Shown in pieces: positions 40,901-48,930 of a stretch of DNA of 64,000 nucleotides. This stretch comes from Odontesthes bonariensis. Its lineage: Eukaryota > Chordata > Actinopteri > Atheriniformes > Atherinopsidae. Position numbers and translations under genes: made by a program. Location: the NCBI RefSeq assembly GCF_027942865.1, contig NC_134509.1:34646197-34710196 (forward strand). Reading direction: 5' to 3'. The notes under the pieces are model-generated. The model was not told the origin of the DNA and ran no database searches. It saw only the letters and a program-made list of their open reading frames with translations. Numbering within the stretch: the stretch's first letter is position 1; the number at the start of each line of letters is the position of its first letter.

Positions 40901-41682
40901 ATCGTTGAGAGTGAACTGTTCTATGCTGTTGTCTGCTGGGGGAGTTGCACTACAGACAAAAACTGTAGGCGCCTGGACAAACTTGTGAAAAAGGCTGGTT
41001 CTGTTGTAGGCAGAAGGCTGGACCCTCTCAGTGCTGTGGTGGAGAAACGGATGAGGAGGAAATTGTATTCTGTTTTGGAGAATAATAAAACATCCACTCC
41101 ACAGCAGGACAGAGGAGCAGCTGCAGTGAGAGGCTCATCTCTCTGCGCTGCAGGACTGAGAGGTTCAGGAGGTCCTTTGTCTCCACAGCCATAAGGCTTT
41201 TTAACAGTGACTGCTGACATGTTCTTCTCAAATTTATTAATTAAGTCATTTATTATTATTATTAGTGTTATTATTATTGTAAATATTTTTTTTTTTAGCT
41301 ACTTGACTAATTTGAATTTGGATTAATAAAGTATTTTTCTAATCTATTCCATTCTATTCTATTTAAATAAGAGGACGCATCATAAATTCAAATTGTGATC
41401 TGTAAACAACAGAATTTAAAAGAGAAGGAAAAAAACTGAATGGAAATTGCTTTTGGAGTCAGAAAGCCTCACGTAAAACTGAACATATATTTTACGGTTT
41501 GTCCAGTGAATGATTTCTGTTTTCATTTGGTCCTCGTGTCTGTTCTATTTCTGCTTGGGGAAACATGGTGGCAGCTGGCACGCTGCAGGTCACATCCCAT
41601 GTGTTTTGTAGGCAGCGTGGACAACTGGAGCCATATGGCCGACATCTCCACGTGATGCACCAATACTAGATTAACCACACAC

Positions 41683-41730
<48 letters not shown>

Positions 41731-44547
41731 TCACACTCAATACACACACACTAAACCCTGCCTGCTGATCAGAATTCTACCACAGTCAACAACATAAACA
41801 CAGGATATTTTCAAGCTTTTGTTGTTGAAAGGACATCAGATTGGCAGTCAGCTTCATGTTTTAATCCTTCATCGGGATTATTGTCACATAATTAGAAGTC
41901 ACTGCTTAGCTCAGCTTTTTGTCAAAGCCTGGCATGTTACTGTGATGTTGGTGTTATTCACCAACAATGGATAAAACAATCTGGCCTTCCGCCCTAGTTT
42001 ATATTGGACACCATCTAAACTTTGAAGAGTACTTAGCATCATCAGCATGTTGCACGGTGCCCGAAACAACTTCTCAGGTAAATATGCTTATACGACTTCG
42101 TACTAATTCATCCATTTACATTTCAGAGAGAAATATTCACAGCTTTAATCAGATATTTTATAATAAATCATAGCTTCCAGTCACACCACGCCTTCTTATC
42201 AAGTTAAATGCTTTGTTAAAGGCTTGTTTGCCCTTTCTTGAAATTGAAGTATATTTAAACTCCTCAGATGATTTTATTTAAATAACTGTTCGAGGCCCTG
42301 TACTTTTCAAAGAAAAAAATGTGCAAAAAGACTAAATTACTCTTTTTTTTTTTCCCTTTCGTAAACATCTCACATCTCACAGGTGAGAAATCTGGCCACA
42401 TGACTGGGAACTGATGCATCAAACCAGCCATGGCAAGATTTAAATGCAGGGCTTTTACTTTAGTAGGAGTCTGAGTACACTGGTATACTTCTACCAGCAG
42501 TAGTAAGAGATGTTGGCACTTATTCTGTCGCTGGTCATCAAAAGAATAATCTCATTTCAAATGTTCAAACATTACCATCCACAATGTTGAGAGACAGACA
42601 ATACTTTGAAGTGTGCACACATGCTTCCAAAACGCTTTGCAGCTTGTAGTCAGACTGTATGAATAGACAGTAAATCTAAAGTATGCACCGTTTAGTCATG
42701 TTACAAACTTGTACACCCTGTCTGGTAATACTTTGATTGTCCTTGTTATGTATCATCGTGGTTTTAATATTCAGATTACAAATACTATTTTCAAAAGGAT
42801 TTTCTTAAAAGCCATCTGTAATTTGTTCATTTCTTTGAACTTTGATTTTAAAGACAAAAGTACAACATTTTTGACAACATGAACTTATCGAATTTGATGC
42901 AGCAGCACACTAAAAGTTGTGATAAAAGTGTGTAGATATATGGCTTCCTCCTTTTTAATACGGTTTCAGGTTACATTTCTGGATGCAGCCGTGGACTGTG
43001 TCAAGTGAAGATAGTTTTCCAGGGTCCTCCTGAGCCCATGTGACTACACAGATCATGGACGCAGTTACTCATGCAGTGTTGCCTGAGGGCTCAAAGGTCA
43101 CACTCATCCAATGGTGGTTTCTGTCCTTGGTCTGTACACAATGAGGTTGCCCCAGACTCCCTGAATCTTTTCACAATATTTTGCTCTGTAGATGCATATA
43201 AGCTAAAGTTCTTTGAGAAATCTGATTGAGATATTGTTATTTGTTTATTCATCTGTTTTGAGCTGATGGCACATCCTTGCTGGTAAAGATGAAAGCCTTT
43301 AGCTTTGGTGGATGCTCCTTTTAAACCCAACCCTGACAAATCACCTGTCACACCGTTACTTGTATATTCTTCAAGGTTCTTGTCTTTTAGTCTTACTTTG
43401 CCATATTTTTTAGTGTTGCTTGAATATAATTCTCATTTATATTTTCCTAATACAATAACGCTGATCAGAGAACTCACTGAAAATCACTCCCTTTGTACTG
43501 TTTTAATAAGTAAAGTTTGCAATGTGTGTAATATGACATACCTGGTTATTTGCATCCCTTTACGATTCCAACATTATCCAGAACTGTTAATCTGTGCTGG
43601 AGTGTTTTTGATACCTCTGCTAAGTCTTTATCACTTCTGTTTTAAGGAGTATCATGTTACCACTCCCCTAGCCACTCATAGCACACAAATCAGGCTATAA
43701 AGGCTCCTAAAATATCAGTATGAATGAGCTTTGGCAGAAAAGCTGGGAAGACAGTTGTGTAACACAGCTGCAGATTTAATTAAATACTGAGGCATTCAAC
43801 CAACTGCCGTACTTTAGGGATGAGTTCCCCGGAATGGCACTGAAACATGCCACACTGAGCACAGTTTGGTTCAACTTATCCAGACCAGGAATAAAAAGCA
43901 GATTATCATTTGTCAGCTTTGGCCTTGTGCCTTTTTACAAACCAACCAAAACCAATCAACAGGAGTAAGAAGTTTCTGGGGCTGGTAATCAACTTTTGGA
44001 GCTACACACAGGGAAATCAGACTCTGTTGATTTGAAAGCAGGTCACTGCAATTTACTGAAAGTCATGTGCTGAACTTACACATACTAAAGTCATGTGATT
44101 TATCTTCTCTGATCTCATAAAAAGCTCACCAACAAATTAGCTGTGAGTTCCTGTTGGCCAGTGTTACAAAAATATTACCACAGGTGCAGGTTTGATGTTT
44201 CTTGCATTCATGTGGTCACACTCAACATTCACACTCTGCTGCGCTCAACAGGAAAACACAGCAGGATTCACGTGTAACAAACCACTGAGAAGACCACAGA
44301 GTGAAAAAGCGAAACCGCTTGCAGTTTTTGGTTGTACGGTGAACGTTAAAGCCTTGCGGTGCTGCCTGTATGAAAACAATGCAATTTAAATGTGACCAAT
44401 GAAAGAGAATGGGAATAAAGTCAGCGTGAAAAATGTCAGCACCGGGGGGAGAGTTTGAATTAACATGAAGGTTACAAATGCTTCAGTCGTTTTACGCCTG
44501 AGGAATGCTAAACTAATAGTCTATCTGTATGACCTTGGGCATTGTGT

Positions 44548-44625
<78 letters not shown>

Positions 44626-46151
44626 CTGGTCACTGTGGCAACAGTTACCAAGCAGCACAGTGAGCTCCACTGAGCCCTACCTGCAAGATGATGAGGACAC
44701 AGTATAATAAGCAGGGTGTGCTTTCTTTTGCCAGAAGCAGCTGTGAAACATATCACCATCCTTTCAATGCCTGTGTCACTCTCAGACAAATCTGGAGTCC
44801 ACACGCACGGAGAGATCTGCAACAAATTCTCCCTCAGCTGAGAGATACAAAGAGGTCTGCTCACAAAAACTTCCTCTACTTGTGCTGTAAAGAAATCACG
44901 ATGCAGAAAGTAAAATGTACTATATCGAGAACAATGAAAAAGCCTGTAAATGGTGACACTGGTAAGAGAAGCTCAGCTCACGGTTTCCTCATTGATCAGC
45001 TCTTTATTTCCTCAAACACACCTCGTCAAGTTCCTCTGCCATTTATCTTTTAACAAGCAGCAACGGGGGAAAAGAAGCAGCTTAAAAACAAACACACATC
45101 ATTCCTCATTCCTCTGGACAGTTCCCACCTCTGCAGATCTGCAGGAGACGCAGACCAAAACAAGAGAAGTGTGACATTACAAAGGTCCAGAAGGAAACCA
45201 CGACATCACTCTTAAATCAAACCTGCCACTGCAGTGAGAATGAAAAAAAAAAAATAATAATAAAATCAACTCTTTATAGGAGTAGCTATGCAGAATGAGC
45301 ACAATGGTACAACTGGAGTTGTCTGCTAATAGTAATGATGTATATATGAAGCTGATCTCAGAGGATCAGATATTGTTTGTTGTGGGCAGTTTCAGTGACA
45401 AACAGAAAACTGCTTTATCGCCTCTCAAAACCAAATGTTTTATGTCACCAGAACAACATTGCTGCTGGATGCCCCGACCTGCACTGCCCGAGGTCGTATT
45501 ATCATTTATTAAATCATTTCAAATCTCGTCCAGACTCTTTTCTTTGTTATACGTAACGGTTGAAATGTCTACCACCAGACTCACTCACTGGTATGGTATC
45601 TTGGTATCTTATTTACATGATTAGTTTTGGTCTACTTTTTATTGCTTCATTTCAGCAGATTTATACCACAAAAAACAAGTAGTTACTATGTTAGCTTCCA
45701 GGCTACCTGTTCTCACAGCCTCACTGGACTAGGATAAGCAGCATTAAAGTACACAGATCAGTTGCAAAAATACTGATCCCAGAAAAACTAATTTAAGGTA
45801 ATTCGTTGTGACTTTGTGTGAAATTCGTCACAATGAATATGTTTTCCCTGAATTACACTCCCTCTAAGCAATCATTTCCAATAATGTTGGCGTGACAAAT
45901 GTCTTGTAAATTTGGCGTATAAACTGCTCCATGAATATCTCTGTAACCTGTTAAACTGTACAGGAGAGTTATTTTTATTTAATTTTTTTAACTTAGATAT
46001 TCCCCAGTTAAAATGTTCAATCGGTTCTGGTCAGGTACTGACCTGATTTAAAGTTGTGGAAAATAATCAAATCTGCGGCTTACTGCTTCTGATGATGGGG
46101 GTGAGTGGATATTAACAGTAGAATATGTGATTTTACACTCACCGGCATCAT
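15782..46151 (-). CDS. tp53bp2: Apoptosis-stimulating of p53 protein 2 (ASPP2), complete, 18 coding exons
   Basis: Exons in transcription order: 46151-46143 (MMP), 34488-34341, 33830-33717, 32495-32419, 32192-32091, 26685-26511, 25250-25060, 24700-24536, 24378-24159, 23961-23839, 23488-23382, 23078-22682, 21100-20322, 20217-20080, 19302-19169, 19071-18905, 16944-16745, 15823-15782. All junctions are GT-AG, phases join throughout, and the total is 3288 nt, 1095 residues (human ASPP2 about 1130). Domains: Ras-association/ubiquitin-like fold, residues about 4-90; coiled coil 117-327; proline-rich 328-869 with PPPPYP; ankyrin repeats about 890-1015; SH3 about 1022-1085. ASPP2 binds p53 family members, PP1 and Bcl-2-type partners to steer apoptosis and cell polarity (family knowledge). 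ASPP2 rather than ASPP1 (PPP1R13B) is favoured by the start [20 protein letters not shown] and by ankyrin text such as [20 protein letters not shown]. The SH3 stretch ETEWWWAR is ASPP1-like. The gene is convergent with gtpbp2. Confidence 0.96.
16945..18904 (-). other. tp53bp2 intron between exons 16 and 17
   Basis: About 2 kb with no recognised repeat. It has a G-rich/T-rich run near 18210-18231. The stretch 17280-17580 is locally rich in AGCTAGC-like words, cause unknown. Confidence 0.5.
18905..20217 (-). other. tp53bp2: tp53bp2 ankyrin-repeat exons
   Basis: Exons 14-16. Exon 14 starts [10 protein letters not shown] and includes [20 protein letters not shown]; exon 15 holds [20 protein letters not shown]; exon 16 holds [16 protein letters not shown]. 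The donors are GTGAGT, GTGAGT and GTGAGA. A transposon copy (19560-20031) sits just downstream of the exon 14 donor. Confidence 0.94.
19560..20031 (+). mobile_element. DNA element copy P1 with broken Myb/SANT-like coding region
   Basis: Left end GCCGTGTTTCCACAATGCAG and right end CAGTGGAAGCGAGGC are degenerate inverted repeats of the family seen intact at 31629-32060. Inside, + strand frame: [20 protein letters not shown], then [16 protein letters not shown], then [13 protein letters not shown]. This pattern matches the third copy at 54.3-54.95 kb, where the Myb/SANT DNA-binding fold is clearer. The fish family is non-autonomous, with cggtacgggtcgg-type internal repeats near its ends. No clear target duplication was found. 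Confidence 0.75.
20322..21100 (-). other. tp53bp2: tp53bp2 exon 13, proline-rich region
   Basis: The largest exon (779 nt). It begins VYGKPV and contains [60 protein letters not shown] and [11 protein letters not shown]. It ends GQVTVLP before donor GTGTGT. The human counterpart of the exon 12/13 junction carries a few more residues (PHFSS); here exon 12 joins directly to VYGKP. Confidence 0.94.
21613..22151. mobile_element. Kolobok-like MITE, TTAA flanks
   Basis: Inverted ends of about 50 bp: left AGGGGAATTCCGGGGCATTT, right complement AAATGCCCCAGAGTTCCCCT, with GCGCAATCCCATTGCTAGAG in both arms. TTAA lies on both sides (21609-21612 and 22152-22155). It is in the tp53bp2 intron between exons 12 and 13. 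Confidence 0.85.
22152..22681 (-). other. tp53bp2 intronic sequence, no feature seen
   Basis: Short AT-rich intron remainder between the MITE and exon 12, with a T-run at 22628-22642. Confidence 0.5.
22682..24700 (-). other. tp53bp2: tp53bp2 exons 8-12, end of coiled coil and start of proline-rich region
   Basis: Exon 8 starts [10 protein letters not shown] and ends [13 protein letters not shown]; exon 9 contains KVAAVGPYI and [10 protein letters not shown]; exon 10 contains KISDWSNS; exon 11 contains [12 protein letters not shown]; exon 12 contains [16 protein letters not shown] and [14 protein letters not shown]. The order and phases follow mammalian ASPP2. Confidence 0.94.
25060..26685 (-). 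other. tp53bp2: tp53bp2 exons 6-7, coiled coil
   Basis: Exon 6 encodes [14 protein letters not shown] ... [18 protein letters not shown]; exon 7 encodes [18 protein letters not shown] ... [12 protein letters not shown]. Heptad-like, glutamine- and glutamate-rich helices. Confidence 0.94.
26890..27500 (+). repeat. L2-type LINE 3' part with (ATTGG)n tail
   Basis: A + strand frame reads [20 protein letters not shown] then [19 protein letters not shown], the C-terminal text of L2/CR1-like reverse transcriptases. It is followed by a decayed remainder, the 3' terminus AAAGTGCTTTGTAAATAAAA and the tail ATTGGATTGGATTGGATG. It lies in the tp53bp2 intron between exons 5 and 6. Confidence 0.8.
27681..28100. 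repeat. Probable hAT (Charlie-like) remnant
   Basis: Starts CAGTGATACTCACTATTTTT then CACAAGAGCCACATTGGCAG, which resembles one end of fish hAT-Charlie elements. I did not find the opposite end, so the right limit is approximate. Confidence 0.35.
28155..28290 (-). repeat. tRNA-derived SINE
   Basis: The reverse strand reads GGGGCGGTCGGTGGCGTAGT then GGGTTGAGCAGC (A-box-like) and CCCGGTTCGAGTCCCGCACC (B box), followed by GGACGGCCCTTTCCTGCATG. A second fragment lies at 35100-35175. Confidence 0.8.
28345..30470 (-). mobile_element. Decayed L2-like LINE, near full length
   Basis: Minus-strand pieces in order: endonuclease-like text [20 protein letters not shown] (about 30100); mid-ORF2 text [20 protein letters not shown] and [12 protein letters not shown] (about 29650-29760); C-terminal RT text [14 protein letters not shown], [16 protein letters not shown] and [17 protein letters not shown] (28640-29079). 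The 3' end shows AAAGTAAATGTAAAATG and a variant of 'gctttgaataaaagcatctgctaaatg' at 28345-28400. Many stops and frame changes make it inactive. It lies in the tp53bp2 intron between exons 5 and 6. Confidence 0.8.
30737..31391. mobile_element. Palindromic Kolobok-like element with about 270-bp arms
   Basis: Ends AGGATAAGACCGGTTTTTTG and its complement, with TTAA on both sides (30733-30736, 31392-31395). The two arms (to about 31015, and from about 31112) are nearly perfect complements, leaving a loop of about 100 bases. It is probably unable to code. Confidence 0.9.
31629..32060 (+). mobile_element. DNA element copy P2 with broken Myb/SANT-like coding region
   Basis: Left GGCGTGCTTCCACTATGCAG, right GCATAGTGGAAACAAGGC, with CGGTACGGGTCGGGTCGG near both ends in inverted form. 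The internal frame reads [40 protein letters not shown]. The right end lies 30 bases from the donor of tp53bp2 exon 5 (32091). Confidence 0.8.
32091..34488 (-). other. tp53bp2: tp53bp2 exons 2-5, N-terminal domain
   Basis: Exon 2 encodes [20 protein letters not shown] and continues to [20 protein letters not shown]; exon 3 encodes [20 protein letters not shown]; exon 4 encodes [14 protein letters not shown]; exon 5 encodes [20 protein letters not shown]. Exons 2-3 form the Ras-association/ubiquitin-like fold of ASPP proteins. Confidence 0.94.
32500..33710 (-). other. tp53bp2 intron between exons 3 and 4
   Basis: No known repeat recognised; short CA stretch near 33075. Confidence 0.5.
34489..35537 (-). 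other. Start of tp53bp2 intron 1 (3' part)
   Basis: Mostly unassigned. A fragment of the SINE family at 28155 lies at 35100-35175 (AGCTGCAGCGAGGACTATAG, GCTCAACCCACTACGCCACG). Confidence 0.5.
35542..35692. mobile_element. Left end of a Kolobok-like MITE, truncated
   Basis: TTAA (35538-35541) followed by AGGGGAAGTTCGTTTTTCTT. No right end before the LINE fragment that starts near 35693. Confidence 0.5.
35693..35990 (-). repeat. LINE 3'-end fragment
   Basis: GTCAAGTCAAGTCAAATTTA, TATAGCACATTACATGTACA, GCATTGCAGCGGGGAGTG, TTTTTAACCTGGATTTAAAA and TCTACATTTGGTGAAAGTTT, the same LINE 3' region as at 47813-48165. Confidence 0.8.
36446..36510 (-). repeat. L2-type LINE 3' terminus
   Basis: ACATTACATTATGGTCATTT then GCAGACGCTTTTATCCAACG and ACTTACAATAAG, the reverse of the tail also seen at 54965-55038. 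Confidence 0.7.
36600..37739 (-). other. tp53bp2 intron 1, no feature seen
   Basis: No gene or clear repeat recognised between the LINE pieces. Confidence 0.45.
37745..38535 (-). mobile_element. LINE reverse transcriptase C-terminal part (L2/CR1-like), 5' truncated
   Basis: A minus-strand frame of about 260 codons is uninterrupted: [16 protein letters not shown] (RT catalytic box, YADD replaced by YAED), [96 protein letters not shown] and [20 protein letters not shown]. It is inserted in tp53bp2 intron 1 and stops abruptly at a Kolobok-like element on its 5' side. Confidence 0.88.
38542..39008. mobile_element. Kolobok-like MITE, long inverted ends
   Basis: Left GGGATAGTTCGCCTCTTTTG and right complement AAGAGGCGAACTATCCC; both arms share CATCCCATATTAGCA and TCATTTATTAAATTTGACTT. 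TTAA is present at the right (39009-39012) but not at the left, so the left flank has been altered. Confidence 0.75.
39013..40353 (-). other. tp53bp2 intron 1, no feature seen
   Basis: Only a short ATAT-rich stretch (39373-39397) stands out. Confidence 0.45.
40354..40640 (+). repeat. SINE-like repeat, + orientation
   Basis: GGGCTGCACTGGGGTGTAGT (head), CACAGCAAGAAGGTTCCTGG, CTGTCCAAAAACATGCCTCT, GTGATGGACTGACGACCTGT and CAGCCCCCCTGCGACCCTGA: the same family as 12180-12482. Confidence 0.8.
40735..41365 (+). mobile_element. Rex1/CR1-like LINE C-terminal fragment with (ATTCT)n tail
   Basis: A + strand frame reads [60 protein letters not shown] and [20 protein letters not shown], typical of the C-terminus of Rex1/Babar-like reverse transcriptases. 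The 3' end TTTGGATTAATAAAGTATTT and an ATTCTATTCTATTT tail follow. Confidence 0.85.
41676..41756. repeat. (CA)n microsatellite
   Basis: Interrupted CA repeat in tp53bp2 intron 1. Confidence 0.97.
44551..44623. repeat. (GT)n microsatellite
   Basis: Uninterrupted GT repeat of about 36 units. Confidence 0.97.
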
Positions 46152-46560
46152 GTTGGTTTATCTCCGCTCTGTCGCATCCACACTGCAGCTGAGAGCATCA
46201 AACCAGCCTCCTCAGCGGTTCGGTTCTTTCTGTCCGACCCACTGCCATCACATCTATGACTATCTCTAAAAATTTCAGCTCCTTTTGGACCTGTTGCAGT
46301 AAGCCAGCGGGCCTCTTCACCTGTCCGCTGTCCGGATCCACCACTGGGGCGGCGAGAAAAAAGGATGATTTCAGAGAGAAGCTGATAGAAACGGCGTCTG
46401 TGGCGGATGGGATGAGCAGAGCCGAAAACAAAGCGCGGCGGGTGGAGCTGAACCTGCCGCCCTGCTGAGCTCTAATCCTGCTCTGCATCCGAGATCAGTC
46501 CGCCTGAGCGCGTGTCTGGAGCGTTCAATCAAGACGGGTCGTGAACAGGAACATCACCGG
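46143..46560 (-). promoter_or_regulatory. tp53bp2: tp53bp2 first coding exon, 5' UTR and presumed promoter region
   Basis: The first coding exon is only ATG ATG CCG (46151-46143) followed by donor GTGAGT, with AACCAAC before the ATG. Upstream on the reverse strand the DNA is comparatively CpG-rich (46200-46540). It carries a 96-codon open frame (46488-46198) that ends 46 bases before the start codon. No TATA box is obvious. Confidence 0.5.
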
Positions 46561-46614
46561 TAAGAACAAACTTCCGGTACATTTCTTTCAAAATAAAAAG
46601 AATCAGATCCAGTA

Positions 46615-47018
46615 CACTGGAAAAAATGCCCCTCCAAAAATAAGTTAAAAAAACAACAAATACGAGACGTTTTTGCTTGAAATAAGCAAAAAAATCTGCC
46701 AATGGAACTAGTGAAAATCGGCTTGTCAAGATTTCTTCAAATAAAATGTGATATTTTGGACTTTTGAGTTAAAAGTGATATTGAAATTAGCTTAAAAACC
46801 TCTTCAAATGAAAAAAAAGCTTGTTTCATGTGAAATGACTCAAAACAAGATGTTTTCAAGACTTTTTCACTTAACAAGATATTCAAGATGTATTGTGTTA
46901 AAACAAGTCCCTATCTCTTGCTGAAATGGTACTTGTTAGGCAATTGTGTCTTATATCAAGTGTAATGAGATACTCAATGAGACAAATATACTTGGTAAGA
47001 TTTAGATTTTTTCCAGTG
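46615..47018. mobile_element. MITE with CACTGGAAAAAAT ends and TA duplication
   Basis: Left CACTGGAAAAAATG, right ATTTTTTCCAGTG, TA on both sides (46613-46614, 47019-47020). The TA duplication suggests a Tc1/mariner-type or similar element. AT-rich interior without genes. Confidence 0.75.
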
Positions 47019-47045
47019 TAGCTTGATTAGTCAAAGTCACAAGTA

Positions 47046-47812
47046 TAGGCCGTAAGGTGAACCTCGAAAACTCCTTCAGAACACCAGGCTTGTTCCGCGC
47101 TCTCCGAACCAAACACGCTTCAGCTCATAAAAAGATTTGAGTTATGTTGAGGTTTAAAAAAAAGTTTCGCCGCTCAGAACACAGTACTTTTTTAGTTCGC
47201 AACGTTTAAAGGAAACACCCAGCTGGGGCCTTTCTGTGTGGAGTTTGCATGTTCTCCCCGTGTATATTCTATTCCATTTGTATCATTTCTTTTATTATGG
47301 TTATGTATATAAGTTTATGCCGGTTGATGTGTATGCCCTACTTGTTTTGATTTTGTTATGTGTTGTATAGTTATTAGTGAATAAATCAGTAAATGAATAC
47401 CTGAATGGTAAATGGCTAAATTGGCTCAATTCAGAAATACATGAATGAGCATTATCGTTGATAATTATTATTTTATGTTCACTTTAAAATTATATTTTGC
47501 GAGATTCCTTTCTGTAGGTTAGTTTTGACAGCACCAGGCAGGTTGTCATTTTTCCAATTTGTTGTCGTAAATCGGCAACGTGATTGGTCCAGCGCGGTCA
47601 CGTGGTGTCTTGTGACGTCAAAATCGTCATTCAGCCTTGCGGAAAATATCTTCAGAAAACGTCTCGGTTTAAAAAAAGTACAGGATTCTGTGACGCGAAA
47701 CTTTTTTTATATGTGCAAAATAAGTTGGTCATTTTTATCAGCTAACGGGCATGTAGTTCGGAGAGCACGGAGCGAGCCTAAACGAAAACGGGGTTCACCT
47801 TACGGCCTAGTT
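47046..47812. mobile_element. DNA element with TAGGCCGTAAGGTGAACC ends
   Basis: Left TAGGCCGTAAGGTGAACC, right its exact complement GGTTCACCTTACGGCCTA (18 of 18). CGCTCTCCGAAC-type text occurs in both subterminal regions. A SINE fragment (CAGCTGGGGCCTTTCTGTGT, 47220-47262) lies inside. The superfamily is unknown. It abuts, and probably sits in, the LINE fragment that starts at 47813. Confidence 0.75.
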
Positions 47813-48165
47813 TTTATATAGCACATTTCATGTACAAAACAATTCAAAGTGCTTTACATAAAATAAAAGCATTGCAGCAGGGAGTGGAAGAAGCATTTAA
47901 AATACATGAATGAATATAAAGAGAAACAAATAAAATAATTCAAATTAATTTAAATACAAGCAACAGTCTAGATAAATTAAAAGATACAGTGCAGATTTCA
48001 TGCGAGAAAATAAATAAACATGAGAAAATAAATGTTTTTAACCTGGATTTAAAAATGTCTACATTTGGTGAAAGTTTAATCTCCACTGGCAGTTTGTTCC
48101 ACTTGTTTGCAGCATAAAAGCTAAATGCTGCTTCTCCGTGTTTAGTCTGGACTGGACCAGCTGAC
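47813..48165 (-). repeat. LINE 3' region, left half of an interrupted copy
   Basis: AGCACATTTCATGTACAAAA, AATTCAAAGTGCTTTACATA, TTTTTAACCTGGATTTAAAA and GTTTAGTCTGGACTGGACCA. It resumes at 48730 after the insertion at 48166-48720. Confidence 0.85.
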
Positions 48166-48720
48166 TAGCCTAGCAAGCCAGACCCATACAGCAAAAGGCT
48201 GTACAGGGGTCTAGTGCAGCTGGATAGCAGTGTGGGCGGGATAAACGGTTGTCTGTCAAGTTGCCTCTGCACTCAACGCCACGCAATAGGATGGCGCAAC
48301 AACCAATCAGAGCGATGAAGAAGGATTACGTAGTCAGCGCGACGGACCAACGGAGCAAGCTGGTAAATTAAACTTTTACCGTACCCGGTGGGCAAAACTC
48401 CGAAAACGTCCTTTTTTTTCCAAAAAAACTTAAGTGCAGTTATCTGTTCGTCTCGCAAAGAAAACTGTATATCTAAATTTTCTAGAGTCGCTGCCAAAGC
48501 CAAATCAAAAGACTGTTCGCAGGGCGCAGCCATTGTTTACCTCTCTCTGGAACTACACACTGAAACGTCGCACCTCTGTCGTCACTAGGTAGCCCGGCCT
48601 CCGACCCCGCTCCTCACGATTTGATTGGCCCGATTAAGTTTCGATTTGCAGCCTCGCAAAACGACCACCCCGGAGCAAATTCAATTTGCGGTCGCTAGGG
48701 GCGTCTAGATTTCTAGGCTA
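48166..48720 (-). mobile_element. 555-bp inverted-repeat element carrying a RecQ-like helicase N-terminus
   Basis: Ends TAGCCTAGCAAG (left) and, on the complement of the right end, TAGCCTAGAAAT. It is flanked by the perfect 9-bp duplication CCAGCTGAC at 48157-48165 and 48721-48729, inserted in a LINE copy that reads through when the insert is removed. On the minus strand, ATG at 48533 opens an 86-codon frame: FSLRDEQITALKFFW resembles the RecQ motif 0 region and GVLPTGYGKSLIYQLAPLV is a Walker A/motif I of SF2 RecQ helicases. The frame then loses similarity (a likely donor GT follows LAPL/LV), so only the first exon of a larger gene remains. I infer an internally deleted derivative of a larger autonomous transposon. 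Confidence 0.85.
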
Positions 48721-48729
48721 CCAGCTGAC

Positions 48730-48930
48730 CTGAGTCCTTGGATCTAAGAGCTCTGCTAGGTTTATATTCTTTGAACATACCACAGATGTATTTTGGGCCT
48801 AAACCGTTCTGGGATTTGTAAACCATCAGCAGGCTTTTATCTAAATAAATCTATTCTGTGACTGACTGGAAGCCAGTGTAAAGATTTTAAAACTGGTGTG
48901 ATGTGTTCAGATCTCTAGCAGCAAGGTTTA
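48730..48930 (-). repeat. LINE 3' region, right half of the interrupted copy
   Basis: CTGAGTCCTTGGATCTAAGA, CATACCACAGATGTATTTTG, GGGCCTAAACCGTTCTGGGA and CTGTGACTGACTGGAAGCCA, collinear with the LINE at 37745-38535. Confidence 0.85.

Larger units (their letters stand above)
41366..46136 (-). other. tp53bp2 intron 1, 5' half
   Basis: Includes a (CA)n array at about 41676-41756 and a (GT)n array at about 44551-44623. A 131-codon + strand open frame at 43305-43700 has no family resemblance I recognise. Otherwise nothing. Confidence 0.5.

Noticed and set aside
44508..44864. Minus-strand frame with a His-Thr repeat
   Set aside because: It is the translation of the (GT)n microsatellite.
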